Positions 53,797-63,989 are shown, counted from the stretch's first letter. The stretch: 64,000 bases of DNA from Mycolicibacterium novocastrense (GCF_001570485.1 NZ_BCTA01000023.1:62001-126000), one strand, 5' to 3'. Numbers and translations are program-made. The notes: generated by a model from the letters alone, not told the origin.

Positions 53797-56700
53797 GGTC
53801 GGGGGCTCTGCGCCTCGCCGAAGAGCTGTAGTACGTGGCTCGGGTCGCGGTCTAGAACGAATGTGTCGGCGAAAACCACGGCTACGCCGGAGCGCCTGCC
53901 TTCGAGCGCGGCCATCGAATCGGACAGCCGTGGAGCGATAAGCGCCTTCTCCGATGCCTCAAGCGGGTGCTTGGCGATCACAGCCGATTCGCCATAAATG
54001 GGCGACTCGAATATCGCTGCTGCGCACTCGAGGTCATCGCAAACTTCTGCGCCGTAAGCCTCCGCCCAGCGTTCAATAGACTGTCGTTCACGATCGACAT
54101 CTGGAGCCAGGGTACCGTCGATCATGACATTGAGAAGATCGCCTGCTAATCGCCAGTCGAGAAGAGCGTGATAGGCCATATTGCCGTAGTCACGCAGGCA
54201 GCGGTAGCAGGAAGCAGTGCACTCAAGGGCATGGTCGGGTGCCCTAAGCGATTCCAGGTACTTAAGGATCCCCCTGTCGAGGAACTCTTCGAAGATCTCG
54301 GGCTTACCCAAATGAGTGCTGAAACCGGCCCCGTTCTCGAGAGTGTCAGCGAGAAATGCCATCGTCGTTGGGGTCCCGCGGAGCACGCCGCTGTAGATGC
54401 CGGCTGCAAGCTCTAGTGATTGAACGTCAAGGTAAGCCGCCGCGGCCGTACGGAGAAGAAATGCCAGCGAGTACCAAGCAGCTCGGCGACCTTCGCCAGT
54501 TTCGCGGGCGCCACCAGGTTGAAGGCCTAGCGAATCAAGGCTCAGGCGAATGCCCGCACTTGGTCGTACCGGTCGCTCGGTCCCTACAAAAAGAAAGTCG
54601 GTGGGTTGAACCGAACCTAGTGCGACCGACATGACGTCGCCCGACCCGGCCATGCCGGGAAGGAGGCCGTGCTCAATCGCTTCGACGGACACATATCCGC
54701 CCCAATCTGCTGTATGACCTGGAGCGTTGTGCTGGAACCGGTGTAGTCGACCGCCGTTATCGTTGATAACGAACCTCGTTCCGGCACCACTTAGGGCTAG
54801 TGCATCGCCGTGGCGAGCCTCGTCGAGCTTCGAGAGATCAGTAAGCGCTCGAGCGGCCATCGCTCGCGCGGTCCACGCGAAGTTGCCGTCAAAGTCCTTG
54901 GGACTCCCGGCACGGAAGCCTAGCGGCTGACGAAGTGGAATCCATTGATACACGCCCGGGGGCTCGCTGCATTGAGGACATGATTCGTTCTCATCGCCGC
55001 TTCTGTTGTCAGGTGCCTCATGCAAATATGAGCATGAACGACATACGGCAACGTAACGGAGTGGTCCGAGCGGGTCGTCCTCCGATCGGACTGGTCGAGT
55101 GGGACGGAAGGCTGCCACGCCGACGACAGGAAATACCTCGCCGTCTCTCACCACCTCGCTCAGCGGTGCGAACGTGGAAACTGCCATTGAAAGGTCGCGG
55201 TCGATCGCCCCGCGGGGCGGCCAGGGGTACGGGTGTTTCGGCCGGCTCAGGTACAGGTACCGCGTCTGAGACGGGAAGCCAAACATCGGAAGGATGCCGG
55301 CCTCTGCGAGTCTTTGGCTTAGGTCGGGGTGTCCAGTAGGTGCCGCAGCGCACTCAGTTACTGCGGAGACCAGCGTTTCTCGGAGCCATTGCGCCCAATC
55401 AACATCCGAGACATGTTTGGGCGCAAAACGTGTCAGCGCACGAGCTGTATCACGCAACGTATCCGCATTGGCTTCAATCCAAGTCTGAACCGCGGAGCTC
55501 ACTGCGTCCCATTCAGCGGCGAGCCCAAAAGGACCGTGCGAATTGTTCGTGAGATCGCTAAGAACGCGCGATTCGATTGCCGTCGGCCACACAGCTTCAA
55601 AGGCCAGCCGCATCGCCTCGGAGGTCAGGGTCCGCCTGAGGATCTCTTGACGGCCAAGCGCAAGATATGGTTTCGGAGTAGGCTCGTTAGTTATCAATTC
55701 TGGGCGAGCAAAGTAGTACTCATCATGGGAACGCCCTCGACACACGGTAAGTGCCGTCGCAAGCGGCGACGTGCGTCGGCCAGCGCGTCCGACCCTTTGC
55801 TGGTAATTGAAACGGGTCGGCGGCATGTTTCCTAGGACAACGACTTCTAGAGAACCGATGTCGACGCCGGCTTCCATCGTCGTTGTCACCGACAAAAGAT
55901 CCAGACCATCGGCGCGGCTATTCTCATCGCCGTCTAGGAAGACATTCTGGAAACGGGATTGGCGCGATTGAGCTTCTACGCGGTCTGTCTGGCCTGTCAG
56001 TTCAGCCACCCCTAGGCGGAAGCGTCCCTGTCCCGTTGACGCCTTCCAGGAGTAGTAATCCTGTGCCGCACCTACGGACCCAGGATCAGCGGGCAATTGG
56101 CGTCGGCAGCGAGTGCATACCTTTGTGCCGCGATGCAAATGCTGGCGACGGCAGTTCGTGCAAGTCCAGCCTTGCTGGCCTGCTCGTCTCAATGTGACCT
56201 GTTCTGGTGAAATCAGATAGTCGCGAACTGCGTCGCCCCAGTGCGTCAGCACCGCTTCTTGGATCTCGCTGTAGTCAAGATTGTGTTCGTCGGCGACGGC
56301 TTCCCAGAACAGACGTAGCTTCACCGGTGGCTTATCTCGGGGGTCCCGCAACCCGAAGAACCGCCGGGCATCTCCCAGTACTCGGAGACTCGAGCGCGCC
56401 AACGCTGCTGCCGATGTGGGTTCGATGGTGATGTCCGACGTGTCGGTCGTCAATGCGAGCCATCCGAGACCAAGTGACTCGAAATCGCGGCCTGCTCCTG
56501 AGAAAAGACCGTCGATTACTTCTTTATGAAGGTTCTCTTGAACTTCTCTCCACCACTGCTTCTCCGACTCATCTAACCCACCCCGCGCGGACACGGGCTC
56601 GATCTCCCAGTTGACTAAAGTCGACCACCCGACGCGGCGTCCTCTCGCCCTGTCGTACCGCGACTGAAGGGAGGCATGAGTACCGCCCGGATTCACCCCA

Positions 56701-59261
56701 AGCTGAAGTGCTTTCGCTCCAACGTCGTCGGCGAGCAGCTTAAGCGTCTGAGGCGCCGACAGCTGCTTCTCGAGCTGGAGAGTCTCGCCAGAATAAGCCT
56801 CGTCTTCCTCTCCACGCCATAGGTCGGTCAACCTGTTGTACAGAGCGTTGTCGCGCGCACGGAGCCGGTCGCGGGCCTGTTTGTTTTCTGCAGATTTCTC
56901 GCCTTGTCTGACTAGCCTGCGTGCCAGATCAACAATGGATGGCCAGTCTTCGGCCTCCGCCAAGCTGTCATAGAGCAGAGTTCGCAGCAAGTCCTGGTAA
57001 TGACGAAGCCCCATGCCGGCTGCCAACTTCGCAGCATCCTGCCGACTGTCGGTGAAAACGATAGCCTTGCGTTCGGGCTCTGGGAGTTGAGACATTAGCT
57101 CAGTGACCAGAACCTGATTAATCTTTTCGAAACCGGTCCGCATGCCCCGGATGGGGCTTCGTTGCCTCCATGGGTCAGTATGAGGGAGTAGCTTCCCGCC
57201 CTTGTACTTAATCTCCCAGTCGTCTCCGCAGTTTGGACATTGAGTTGGGAACGGAGACAGTGATTTTGGATCGCGCTTCGGTTTTCCGCTTCTGTCCATC
57301 CTTGATCGAGTATGGAAGGTCCATCCCGTATGGTTCTTACCCTGCTTCGCATTCTTGACTTCGCCGTTTGCTGAGTTCAAGATGCTGCGCCGAAACTCGT
57401 ATCTAACGTTTCCGCTGTCCGCGTTCCATGCGAGCTCGTCGAGCTCGGGGCGATTGGTCCGAGGCCAATAGACGATGTAATTGTCCGCTGTTCGCTCCAG
57501 GGAGACTTGGTCTGGGAGCTTCGAAAGTTCTGGCACGTCGGCGAGCATCATCGCGCTCAAACTTTCGGACTGGGTGATCCCGGCTTGGACGAATCCGCCG
57601 AGCATGACGTCGCCACAGTTCTGGCAGTAGAGAAGTTCGAGGACCCGGGACCCGCAACCGCATCTCGTGACTGGCTCGTCAAATAGCGGCCCTACTGAGC
57701 GTGTTTCGTCTTCAGTCGACTCGCTGTGCCGACGCGAGTCCGTACAGGCCCATATCCCGGGGACGTTTCTAAAGAAGAGGTGGGCGCGCAGTCGTGGCCA
57801 GCCGGGGCGCCCCTCGCTGTGTGCGAGGGCTCGAAGGAGACTAGATAGCGCATCTGAAGCCACCGCACCTTCGGTTCGTGGAAAGAGCTTCTCGGCAAGG
57901 TCGGCCTGGGTCAACGCCTTGGGCGCCTCAGTAGCCCCTTCCTCGAAAAACGCTGCGTGCAAAGCGTCCTGAGCGCCTACAGATTCAGCTGCTTCGAGAG
58001 CTGAATGCCCGTTGTGCGCTTCAGCGAGAATCTTAGCTGCCTCACTCATGTCGGAGTGCTGCCTCTGCGGCTTTATGAGTTCCCCTGGAAGGAAGTCGAA
58101 GCTCTCTTCGGGAAGACCGAAGAACTGCTCAATATACGCGCGGTCTCGAACGGGATCGAGGCTCGCCGAGGCGGCAAGTACGCGCAGCTTTTCCGGCTGA
58201 TCAATTAGGCCGAGGCGGTTCCTTAAGTTCCTTATGAGCAATGCTACTTCTGTGCCCGCTGTTCCGCGGTACGTGTGAAGCTCGTCTATCACCAGTGTGA
58301 ACCGGTTGGAGGCGTCCTCATCGAGCCATGCTCGCGTACGCTCGAAAAACTGCTGATCTCGAGATCGTAGAAGCATGACATTCAACATGCTGTAGTTTGT
58401 GATAACAACGTCTGGCGGGGCGTCGCTCATGTCCCAGCGGCTACGCATTTCCGAACCATCGAGCCGGGGCACAAAGTATTGAGTGTCGCCGCCGATCTCT
58501 TGAGCTCGTCGCGAGCGCTGCTCAGTCGCACGCAAGTATCGTCGGAGGTCGCCTACGGCACGGGAATCGTTAGGGCTTCCCGTAACAGGTGTCGCTCCTG
58601 TGTAGCGTCCAAAGTAGAAGCGATGCCCCAGCCGATTCTGGTCTAGCCAAGCGCGTGATTCGTTACTGTCGAATGCTTTTCGAAGCCGGATGAGTTGGTC
58701 ATCAACAAGCGCGTTCATTGGGTAGAGGATCATCGCTCGGACCGCCGCCGTCCGGCCGACCTCTCCGCTGCGCTGCGAAATGAAGTCGTCTTCGCCAGTC
58801 CACCAGTTTACGAAGCTTCCCCGATGCCCCGTCCATCGCTTCGATTCTTCGAGAAGTGACGCGAGAATGGGAAGGAGAAACGATTCGGTCTTTCCTGATC
58901 CTGTGCCAGCGGTGATGACGATGTTTCGGTTTGAGCCCGCTGCATGCCTCAGCGATAGCTCTTGATGAGTATAAAGCTGTCGACCAGCTGGAATCAGGCC
59001 CGTAGCAGCGAAATCGGCGATGTCCGTGCTCAAGCCAGCTTCGACCGCCGAGTCGCGCAAGTTCCGGCCAGTCGTCCTGTACTCGGGCCGCAGCTCGAGA
59101 AGTGGCATGCGGTAGATGCCGTTGTCACGGTCGAGAAGCGCTTGGCGTTCACGCTGTAGCTCTTCGCTAGCGAGTCCAAAGGGCGTGTTGTAGTAGCGAA
59201 AGAACGCCTCGCGCAAGTTCTCGAAACTAGATGCCAGATCTGGCTTCTGATCAGACAGCAT
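53793..59261 (-). CDS. druE: DruE-like giant DEAD/DEAH helicase with DUF1998-type C-terminus
   Basis: An 1822-residue superfamily 2 helicase. Motif I is TAGTGSGKTE (K124), motif II is DELH (326-329), a motif III-like ASASL follows, and motif VI is QQRVGRAGRR. Several zinc-ribbon Cys groups are present (CQNCGD, CPNCGDDW, CTNCRRQ...CTRC, CRSC...CPQC). The last 250 residues resemble DUF1998, with the cluster ECTASCYRCLRDY. Size and architecture match DruE, the protein common to all Druantia systems; DISARM instead splits helicase and DUF1998 between DrmA and DrmB. It follows the DruG-position gene by 41 bp and is coupled to a nuclease gene. Confidence 0.83.
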   Translation of the reverse strand: MLSDQKPDLASSFENLREAFFRYYNTPFGLASEELQRERQALLDRDNGIYRMPLLELRPEYRTTGRNLRDSAVEAGLSTDIADFAATGLIPAGRQLYTHQELSLRHAAGSNRNIVITAGTGSGKTESFLLPILASLLEESKRWTGHRGSFVNWWTGEDDFISQRSGEVGRTAAVRAMILYPMNALVDDQLIRLRKAFDSNESRAWLDQNRLGHRFYFGRYTGATPVTGSPNDSRAVGDLRRYLRATEQRSRRAQEIGGDTQYFVPRLDGSEMRSRWDMSDAPPDVVITNYSMLNVMLLRSRDQQFFERTRAWLDEDASNRFTLVIDELHTYRGTAGTEVALLIRNLRNRLGLIDQPEKLRVLAASASLDPVRDRAYIEQFFGLPEESFDFLPGELIKPQRQHSDMSEAAKILAEAHNGHSALEAAESVGAQDALHAAFFEEGATEAPKALTQADLAEKLFPRTEGAVASDALSSLLRALAHSEGRPGWPRLRAHLFFRNVPGIWACTDSRRHSESTEDETRSVGPLFDEPVTRCGCGSRVLELLYCQNCGDVMLGGFVQAGITQSESLSAMMLADVPELSKLPDQVSLERTADNYIVYWPRTNRPELDELAWNADSGNVRYEFRRSILNSANGEVKNAKQGKNHTGWTFHTRSRMDRSGKPKRDPKSLSPFPTQCPNCGDDWEIKYKGGKLLPHTDPWRQRSPIRGMRTGFEKINQVLVTELMSQLPEPERKAIVFTDSRQDAAKLAAGMGLRHYQDLLRTLLYDSLAEAEDWPSIVDLARRLVRQGEKSAENKQARDRLRARDNALYNRLTDLWRGEEDEAYSGETLQLEKQLSAPQTLKLLADDVGAKALQLGVNPGGTHASLQSRYDRARGRRVGWSTLVNWEIEPVSARGGLDESEKQWWREVQENLHKEVIDGLFSGAGRDFESLGLGWLALTTDTSDITIEPTSAAALARSSLRVLGDARRFFGLRDPRDKPPVKLRLFWEAVADEHNLDYSEIQEAVLTHWGDAVRDYLISPEQVTLRRAGQQGWTCTNCRRQHLHRGTKVCTRCRRQLPADPGSVGAAQDYYSWKASTGQGRFRLGVAELTGQTDRVEAQSRQSRFQNVFLDGDENSRADGLDLLSVTTTMEAGVDIGSLEVVVLGNMPPTRFNYQQRVGRAGRRTSPLATALTVCRGRSHDEYYFARPELITNEPTPKPYLALGRQEILRRTLTSEAMRLAFEAVWPTAIESRVLSDLTNNSHGPFGLAAEWDAVSSAVQTWIEANADTLRDTARALTRFAPKHVSDVDWAQWLRETLVSAVTECAAAPTGHPDLSQRLAEAGILPMFGFPSQTRYLYLSRPKHPYPWPPRGAIDRDLSMAVSTFAPLSEVVRDGEVFPVVGVAAFRPTRPVRSEDDPLGPLRYVAVCRSCSYLHEAPDNRSGDENESCPQCSEPPGVYQWIPLRQPLGFRAGSPKDFDGNFAWTARAMAARALTDLSKLDEARHGDALALSGAGTRFVINDNGGRLHRFQHNAPGHTADWGGYVSVEAIEHGLLPGMAGSGDVMSVALGSVQPTDFLFVGTERPVRPSAGIRLSLDSLGLQPGGARETGEGRRAAWYSLAFLLRTAAAAYLDVQSLELAAGIYSGVLRGTPTTMAFLADTLENGAGFSTHLGKPEIFEEFLDRGILKYLESLRAPDHALECTASCYRCLRDYGNMAYHALLDWRLAGDLLNVMIDGTLAPDVDRERQSIERWAEAYGAEVCDDLECAAAIFESPIYGESAVIAKHPLEASEKALIAPRLSDSMAALEGRRSGVAVVFADTFVLDRDPSHVLQLFGEAQSPRP

Positions 59262-59302
59262 GATTTCCTTTCGGTATTTGCCTGCTAAGCAGGCGAAGTC
59301 GA

Positions 59303-60241
59303 TTAGGCGGGCTGAAGGACATGACTTCGCTGACCGAGCGTCTGCCAGATGTCGTCTGCAACGGCGCGGGGCACGTTGCCATATCGGGCGGTGCCTGCAT
59401 TGAAGCTGATCTGAGGACTCGTCCCGCTACACAACACCAGGCATCTGCGGTGAAGTGCCGGGAGGGGTGCACCAAGGTCGGCAAATAGCTCTCCTTGACC
59501 CGTTTCCGGCGGATGACCATAGTAAGGCCGCCATCGGATCGCACTGGTACCAGTGCGCGCCAAGGCCGTCCAAACGCCGGTCGGCATATCGCAGTGCCAC
59601 CACGAATTATGCTCGTGCCATAAGAAGTTTCGACGTCCGTTACCCTCGTACCGATAGAGCCCAGGTTTCGACAAATCCGGCGGTGGTGACGTCCAACCGA
59701 GCCGCGCTCCGTCGAAAAAGACAATCGTGTCGTTCTGCCTGTTTGGGGGTGCGCTTTCCTTACCGAGTTCGACGGGTAAAAGCTTGGCTGCTAATTGCAG
59801 GGCGCTGCATGGGACGTATGTCGCATTGATTGCGTCTGCCGCTTCCTTTAGGTCTGCGATCGCTCCAAATTGAAGTAGCTTCGCCTTCGGGCGGTTCAAC
59901 GCGCCGGCACCGGGATCAGAGTCCACTAAATGGAGATCGATGTTCAGATCGTTCAACGGTTCGAGCGAAACCGGGGCGACGAACCCGGCAATCACGGCGA
60001 GTCCGTCGGCACTGGGTAATTTGGTGACAACCGTTGGGCTACAAACCCATCGACCTTGCTGCCAATCCAGTTCAAGGTAGGCGCGGTCGGAAAGATCGCG
60101 GAGCCAACGGCCCGGCTCTCCTTGGCGGAGACGCAGGTTCGTTGTGCCTGCGAGCCAGATGGCCTTCTGCCTATATTGAGTTATCGATCCCTCGCCGGTC
60201 AGGCGCATCCACTCTCCGAGTAGCTCACCGAGCATGCGCAC
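59303..60241 (-). CDS. Uncharacterised defence protein, candidate DruG
   Basis: A 312-residue protein without a domain I recognise. It has Trp-rich segments (LDWQQGRWVC, HEHNSWWHCDMPTGVW) and a C-terminal Cys/Ser stretch (RRCLVLCSGTSPQISF). The GTG start overlaps the end of the upstream gene by 17 bp, so translation is coupled. Its position between the 702-residue protein and the DruE-like helicase is that of DruG in Druantia type II, and the call rests on order rather than on a motif. Confidence 0.6.
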   Translation of the reverse strand: MRMLGELLGEWMRLTGEGSITQYRQKAIWLAGTTNLRLRQGEPGRWLRDLSDRAYLELDWQQGRWVCSPTVVTKLPSADGLAVIAGFVAPVSLEPLNDLNIDLHLVDSDPGAGALNRPKAKLLQFGAIADLKEAADAINATYVPCSALQLAAKLLPVELGKESAPPNRQNDTIVFFDGARLGWTSPPPDLSKPGLYRYEGNGRRNFLWHEHNSWWHCDMPTGVWTALARTGTSAIRWRPYYGHPPETGQGELFADLGAPLPALHRRCLVLCSGTSPQISFNAGTARYGNVPRAVADDIWQTLGQRSHVLQPA

Positions 60242-62333
60242 TACTCCTATCCCACGCCCGCAGATATATGTCTAGCAATGGGTTTGTGCCCCGCAGTTGC
60301 TCCGAGACGCGGGTCCAAAGGTGACGTGAATACGAGTCAAGATCTCTGATTAAAGGTTCCGCGTATCGGAGCCGACGCGCTGCTACCTCACCGTTGTGGC
60401 GTTCTTCAAAGAGCCAAACGGCGTCGTCTGGCGCCAAAAGTTCCCATACGGCTGAATTCGGAATCCCCGCTTGTTCGAAGAGGGGATTTGGTGGCGGAGG
60501 AGAGACCGCGCTGGCGGTGCCGCGGCGGTCGACGACAAAGTACTGCCGCCCAGCGCGACGCAGGAAGTGTGGTTCGGCAGCCGAGCCATTAACGATGGCT
60601 CCTGAAATCGCTGTTACGCCAACAGCATCAATACCAACCCTCCGAAGCTCGTGTAACCGGCCTACTTGCAGCCAGCCGAGCGTGCTCGACGGGCTAACCG
60701 GCTCTGTTCCAGACGTGTGGACGTTGAAGGTAAGTGTCTCGCCGTCGACTTCGAGTACATGCTTGCCCACATTGAGAGGGCCTATAACACGTAAAGGAAT
60801 CGGGAGCCCCGTTGCCTGGAAGGGGTGCTCTTGATGCATACCATCGAGAGCTGCTGGAACCGTTCTTGGGATGTCGCCGGCGGGAAGGAAGAGGTCGGGC
60901 TCGCCGCCTTGCAGATAGTGTCTATTTCCCAAATCGGTGAAGACGTGTAGTCCGTTCACTAATCGCGGACGCAAACATGCGGATGATCGGAATAGTCGCG
61001 CGAGCGATGGATCAATCTGCGTGAGAGCGTTTTTGAAGGCATCGAGGTTCTCTATTTCTACCCTGATGTAGATAAGGCGCCCAACGACTAGTTGAGCGCC
61101 AGGCTGTTGTCCCAAGCGACGCCAGCCCCGACGAGCCGCAGCATCTAGCACCTTCTCGATTTGGTTCTGCCACACTGGCGCGACTAACAGAATGTGGGGC
61201 GTATATGGTTCTACGTCGTCCTCAGACAGCCAACCCACGTCGGGATGTGATCGCATGGGCTGCAGCGGTGGAAAGGCGAATCGCCCTGCGACACCTGTGC
61301 CCTTCACTACCACGGACGGCTTCGAGGGCCAGGCGACGACAGCTGGCATCGGGCCTTGCCAATTGTAGAAGGCGCCGTAATCGCCTGATGTCAGCTCCAC
61401 CAGTTCGTCATTCACTTCTAGACTGACTTGCGACTTCTGCGGATGCTTGAAGATCACCCACTGCGACGTAAAGTCGTCGAGATCGACGGCAAGCCGGATA
61501 TCTAGTTGCGTTGCGCCCTCAGGAGTAAGGACGACGCCATCCCACTCCCGCGCCAGCCTGTGGAGATACGACGCGAGCACTCGGCGACGAGCCGGATCTG
61601 TCAGCGCCGAGAGGAGGGTCGGTGACAAATCTCGGGGGGTTGCTGCCCAGAGCTCAAGCTTGGATAGGAGAACGCCTTCCTCTGGAACGTCAAGGCTCCT
61701 GAGATCGAGTCTGTCGAAAAACCGCGTCAGTCTCATGCGGTCAGAGCGGCGAAGTAGAGCTTGCGAAAGGGGGTACCCGATTCGCGTCAAGCGATCATGC
61801 TTGCGGATAGTGTTCACACCGACCTGTGGATTGGCGTCGACCCAATCGCTCAGCTCGGACCACCAATGAGCTACGAGGTCGAAACTTTCCGCTAGCCGCT
61901 GACGCAGCGCCTCCAAGCTCTCGTGGGACTCGTCGGGGGCAACCAGCTGGGCTAGGCGGTAGTAGTAGGCATGACTGACGGCGGATTCGTCCCGATGCAT
62001 CTCACTGGCGGCTGCGACGGTGAGCGCCAGGACCGCAAGGTTTGGCGGAGGGTTCCTGCGGTCGCCGACTGCCCATTTCCGCCAGACCGACCGAAGCGGG
62101 CCGAAGACATCAAGCGGATTATCAAGGTCGACGTACCTGGCTACCACCCTGCCGAGTTGGGCACTAGGGTTTTGTTCGGCGGTCCACTGCCTGATCTCGT
62201 CCGACAACTCGAGGTCCAGGATGAAGGGGCCGGAGGGGTCGCGCTCACGAAAGAAGGCGCGCTCGAGCAACTCCTGCCAGCGAACAAGATCGTCTGGCAG
62301 CTCCGTCTGACCCGATGGCTCTCTCTCCCCCAT
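60225..62333 (-). CDS. Uncharacterised defence protein, candidate DruF
   Basis: A 702-residue protein of mostly helical N-terminal half (residues 1-270) and a beta-rich C-terminal half; no catalytic motif or Cys cluster is visible. Directly downstream of the C5 methyltransferase (85 bp) and overlapping the next gene by 17 bp. Position and size fit DruF of Druantia type II, whose biochemical role is not known. Base composition matches the rest of the island and is lower in GC than core genes. Confidence 0.6.
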   Translation of the reverse strand: MGEREPSGQTELPDDLVRWQELLERAFFRERDPSGPFILDLELSDEIRQWTAEQNPSAQLGRVVARYVDLDNPLDVFGPLRSVWRKWAVGDRRNPPPNLAVLALTVAAASEMHRDESAVSHAYYYRLAQLVAPDESHESLEALRQRLAESFDLVAHWWSELSDWVDANPQVGVNTIRKHDRLTRIGYPLSQALLRRSDRMRLTRFFDRLDLRSLDVPEEGVLLSKLELWAATPRDLSPTLLSALTDPARRRVLASYLHRLAREWDGVVLTPEGATQLDIRLAVDLDDFTSQWVIFKHPQKSQVSLEVNDELVELTSGDYGAFYNWQGPMPAVVAWPSKPSVVVKGTGVAGRFAFPPLQPMRSHPDVGWLSEDDVEPYTPHILLVAPVWQNQIEKVLDAAARRGWRRLGQQPGAQLVVGRLIYIRVEIENLDAFKNALTQIDPSLARLFRSSACLRPRLVNGLHVFTDLGNRHYLQGGEPDLFLPAGDIPRTVPAALDGMHQEHPFQATGLPIPLRVIGPLNVGKHVLEVDGETLTFNVHTSGTEPVSPSSTLGWLQVGRLHELRRVGIDAVGVTAISGAIVNGSAAEPHFLRRAGRQYFVVDRRGTASAVSPPPPNPLFEQAGIPNSAVWELLAPDDAVWLFEERHNGEVAARRLRYAEPLIRDLDSYSRHLWTRVSEQLRGTNPLLDIYLRAWDRSSAHAR

Positions 62334-62418
62334 TGCGAAGGCAGGCTAGCAACTAGCACCGACGACTCGCACCGTGTTCAGCAACTTGTCGTTTGGCGGA
62401 TAGGCCGCGGTCGCAGCT

Positions 62419-63399
62419 CTACGCCGAGCGGGGCTCGGCGAGTGTGGAAGCGGATGTGCGGCCCTCCATCGCCGAGAAAATGGCTCGACCGAGGGCGGCA
62501 GCGACAGGCGGTGGTAGCGCGTTTCCAATTTGGCGATAAGCCGCAGTTTTTCTGCCGCAGAACGACCATTCGGGAGGGAATCCTTGCAGCACGGCGACCA
62601 TCTGTAGCGTCAGCCGCGGAACATGGTCGTGGGAGGAATCCCTTGAGGGCCCCGCATCAGCGATGCCTCCGCCGTCTACGCCGAGCTTAAGCCATGCTGC
62701 TCGGGCACGGGTGGGACCCAGATCTGCCCCACCGTGCTTCTTCGACCCGCCAACCAACGTCGGGCCGATGGAGTTCGCACGACGTGCCCAGTCTGCAGCT
62801 CCCGGCCAACCGTCCCGCGCCATAAGCGGATATAGCACTTCCCCTACTGTTGTGGCTTTGGGCGACGGATCCGGCCATTGAAATCGAGCAAAGGTGCGCT
62901 TTCTCGCTGCATAGAGAATGAATCGGGGTCGGAGCTGTGGTACGCCGAAATCACTGGACGTTATGAGCTTCCATTCTGACTCATAACCGAGCCGCGCGAG
63001 CTGGGCTTGTATCGCCGCCCGATAAGGAGCAAATCGCTTAGTCGATAGTCCGCGTACGTTTTCTAACAGAACACTAGCGGGTCGCGCTTCCGCGACTAGG
63101 CGGAGCGCCTCGGGAAAGAGATCTCGCTCATCCGCAGGCCCTAGCTGTCTGCCGGCGACAGAGAACGGGGGGCACGGGACACCTCCCGCCAAGAGATCAA
63201 CTCCCCGGTAAAGCCGTCCGTCGAGCTCTCGAATGTCTCCTTCGCGCACGCTCCACTGAGGCCGGTTGAGCCGTAGGGTATCGCATGCCTCAGGCGCGAT
63301 CTCGACAGCTAGCTCGTGCGTGAACCCGCCAAGCTCCAGCCCCAATGACTGGCCGCCGGCTCCGGCGCAAATCTCCAGACAGCTCAGTTGGCTCGCCAT
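62419..63399 (-). CDS. druM: C5 DNA cytosine methyltransferase (Dcm-type), DruM of a type II Druantia
   Basis: A 326-residue 5-methylcytosine methyltransferase. Motif I is GAGGQSLGLELGG, motif IV is GGVPCPPFS with the catalytic Cys, motif VI is ENVRG, motif VIII is QLRPR, and motifs IX/X are QMVAVLQGFP and QIGNALPPPVA. All catalytic parts are present. The target-recognition region is short (about residues 190-260), so the site cannot be predicted. It is the first gene of the operon and diverges from vsr. It should mark host DNA so that the associated machinery ignores it, or supply the methyl mark the system reads. Confidence 0.92.
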   Translation of the reverse strand: MASQLSCLEICAGAGGQSLGLELGGFTHELAVEIAPEACDTLRLNRPQWSVREGDIRELDGRLYRGVDLLAGGVPCPPFSVAGRQLGPADERDLFPEALRLVAEARPASVLLENVRGLSTKRFAPYRAAIQAQLARLGYESEWKLITSSDFGVPQLRPRFILYAARKRTFARFQWPDPSPKATTVGEVLYPLMARDGWPGAADWARRANSIGPTLVGGSKKHGGADLGPTRARAAWLKLGVDGGGIADAGPSRDSSHDHVPRLTLQMVAVLQGFPPEWSFCGRKTAAYRQIGNALPPPVAAALGRAIFSAMEGRTSASTLAEPRSA

Positions 63400-63512
63400 C
63401 CTGCCTCTCCCGTGTCAATCGAACATACATTCGATAAGTTCAGCATAGCGCTCTGCTGCCCCGGCCGGAGCCTGCTCATGACGAGAGATGCGCTGGCTCG
63501 TACCGTAATGGT

Positions 63513-63989
63513 GTGAACGATCGTGTACGTGTCACCACGCCGACTGGTTCGGCACCCAACTACGTGACGTCGCCGGGCCGTTCGCGCAACATGGCGGGTA
63601 TCCGTCGCTGCGACACGAGGCCGGAAATTGTCCTGCGGCGTGCGCTCCATCGCTTGGGTCTTCGATTCCGCAAAGACTTTCCGGTGCGGATCGGTTCGAA
63701 AACAATCCGGCCGGACATCGTCTTCACTAAGCGCCGGGTTGCAGTGTTCGTTGATGGTTGCTTCTGGCATTCGTGTCCAGAGCACGGTCGACGGCCGACG
63801 GTCAACGACGAGTACTGGGGGCCGAAGCTGGCACGGAATATGGCACGCGACCAAGAACAGACATTTTTACTTAAACAGGAGGGTTGGTCAGTACTCCGGT
63901 TCTGGGAGCACGAAGACCCACTCTCTGCTGCTGATCGCGTCGCGCAGTACGCCCGGAAGGCCTACCGGGCGGATGAGGCGCCGGGATGA
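63513..63989 (+). CDS. vsr: Very short patch repair endonuclease Vsr
   Basis: A 158-residue Vsr-type T:G mismatch endonuclease. Family motifs present: NMAGIRRCDTRPEIVLRRAL near the start, RKDFPVRIG, RPDIVFTKRRVAVFVDGCFW with the catalytic Asp, then CFWHSCPEHGRRP with zinc-type Cys/His and RVLRFWEHE-like VLRFWEHED. Vsr repairs T:G mismatches left by deamination of 5-methylcytosine. It is placed opposite the C5 methyltransferase (113 bp between starts), a common pairing. The GTG start lacks a good Shine-Dalgarno; a later start within the first 27 residues is possible. Confidence 0.93.
   Translation: MNDRVRVTTPTGSAPNYVTSPGRSRNMAGIRRCDTRPEIVLRRALHRLGLRFRKDFPVRIGSKTIRPDIVFTKRRVAVFVDGCFWHSCPEHGRRPTVNDEYWGPKLARNMARDQEQTFLLKQEGWSVLRFWEHEDPLSAADRVAQYARKAYRADEAPG

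Noticed and set aside
53793..63399. DISARM as the identity of the helicase-methyltransferase locus.
   Set aside because: DISARM has helicase (DrmA) and DUF1998 (DrmB) as separate proteins plus a PLD protein DrmC; here they are fused in one 1822-residue protein and no DrmC is present.
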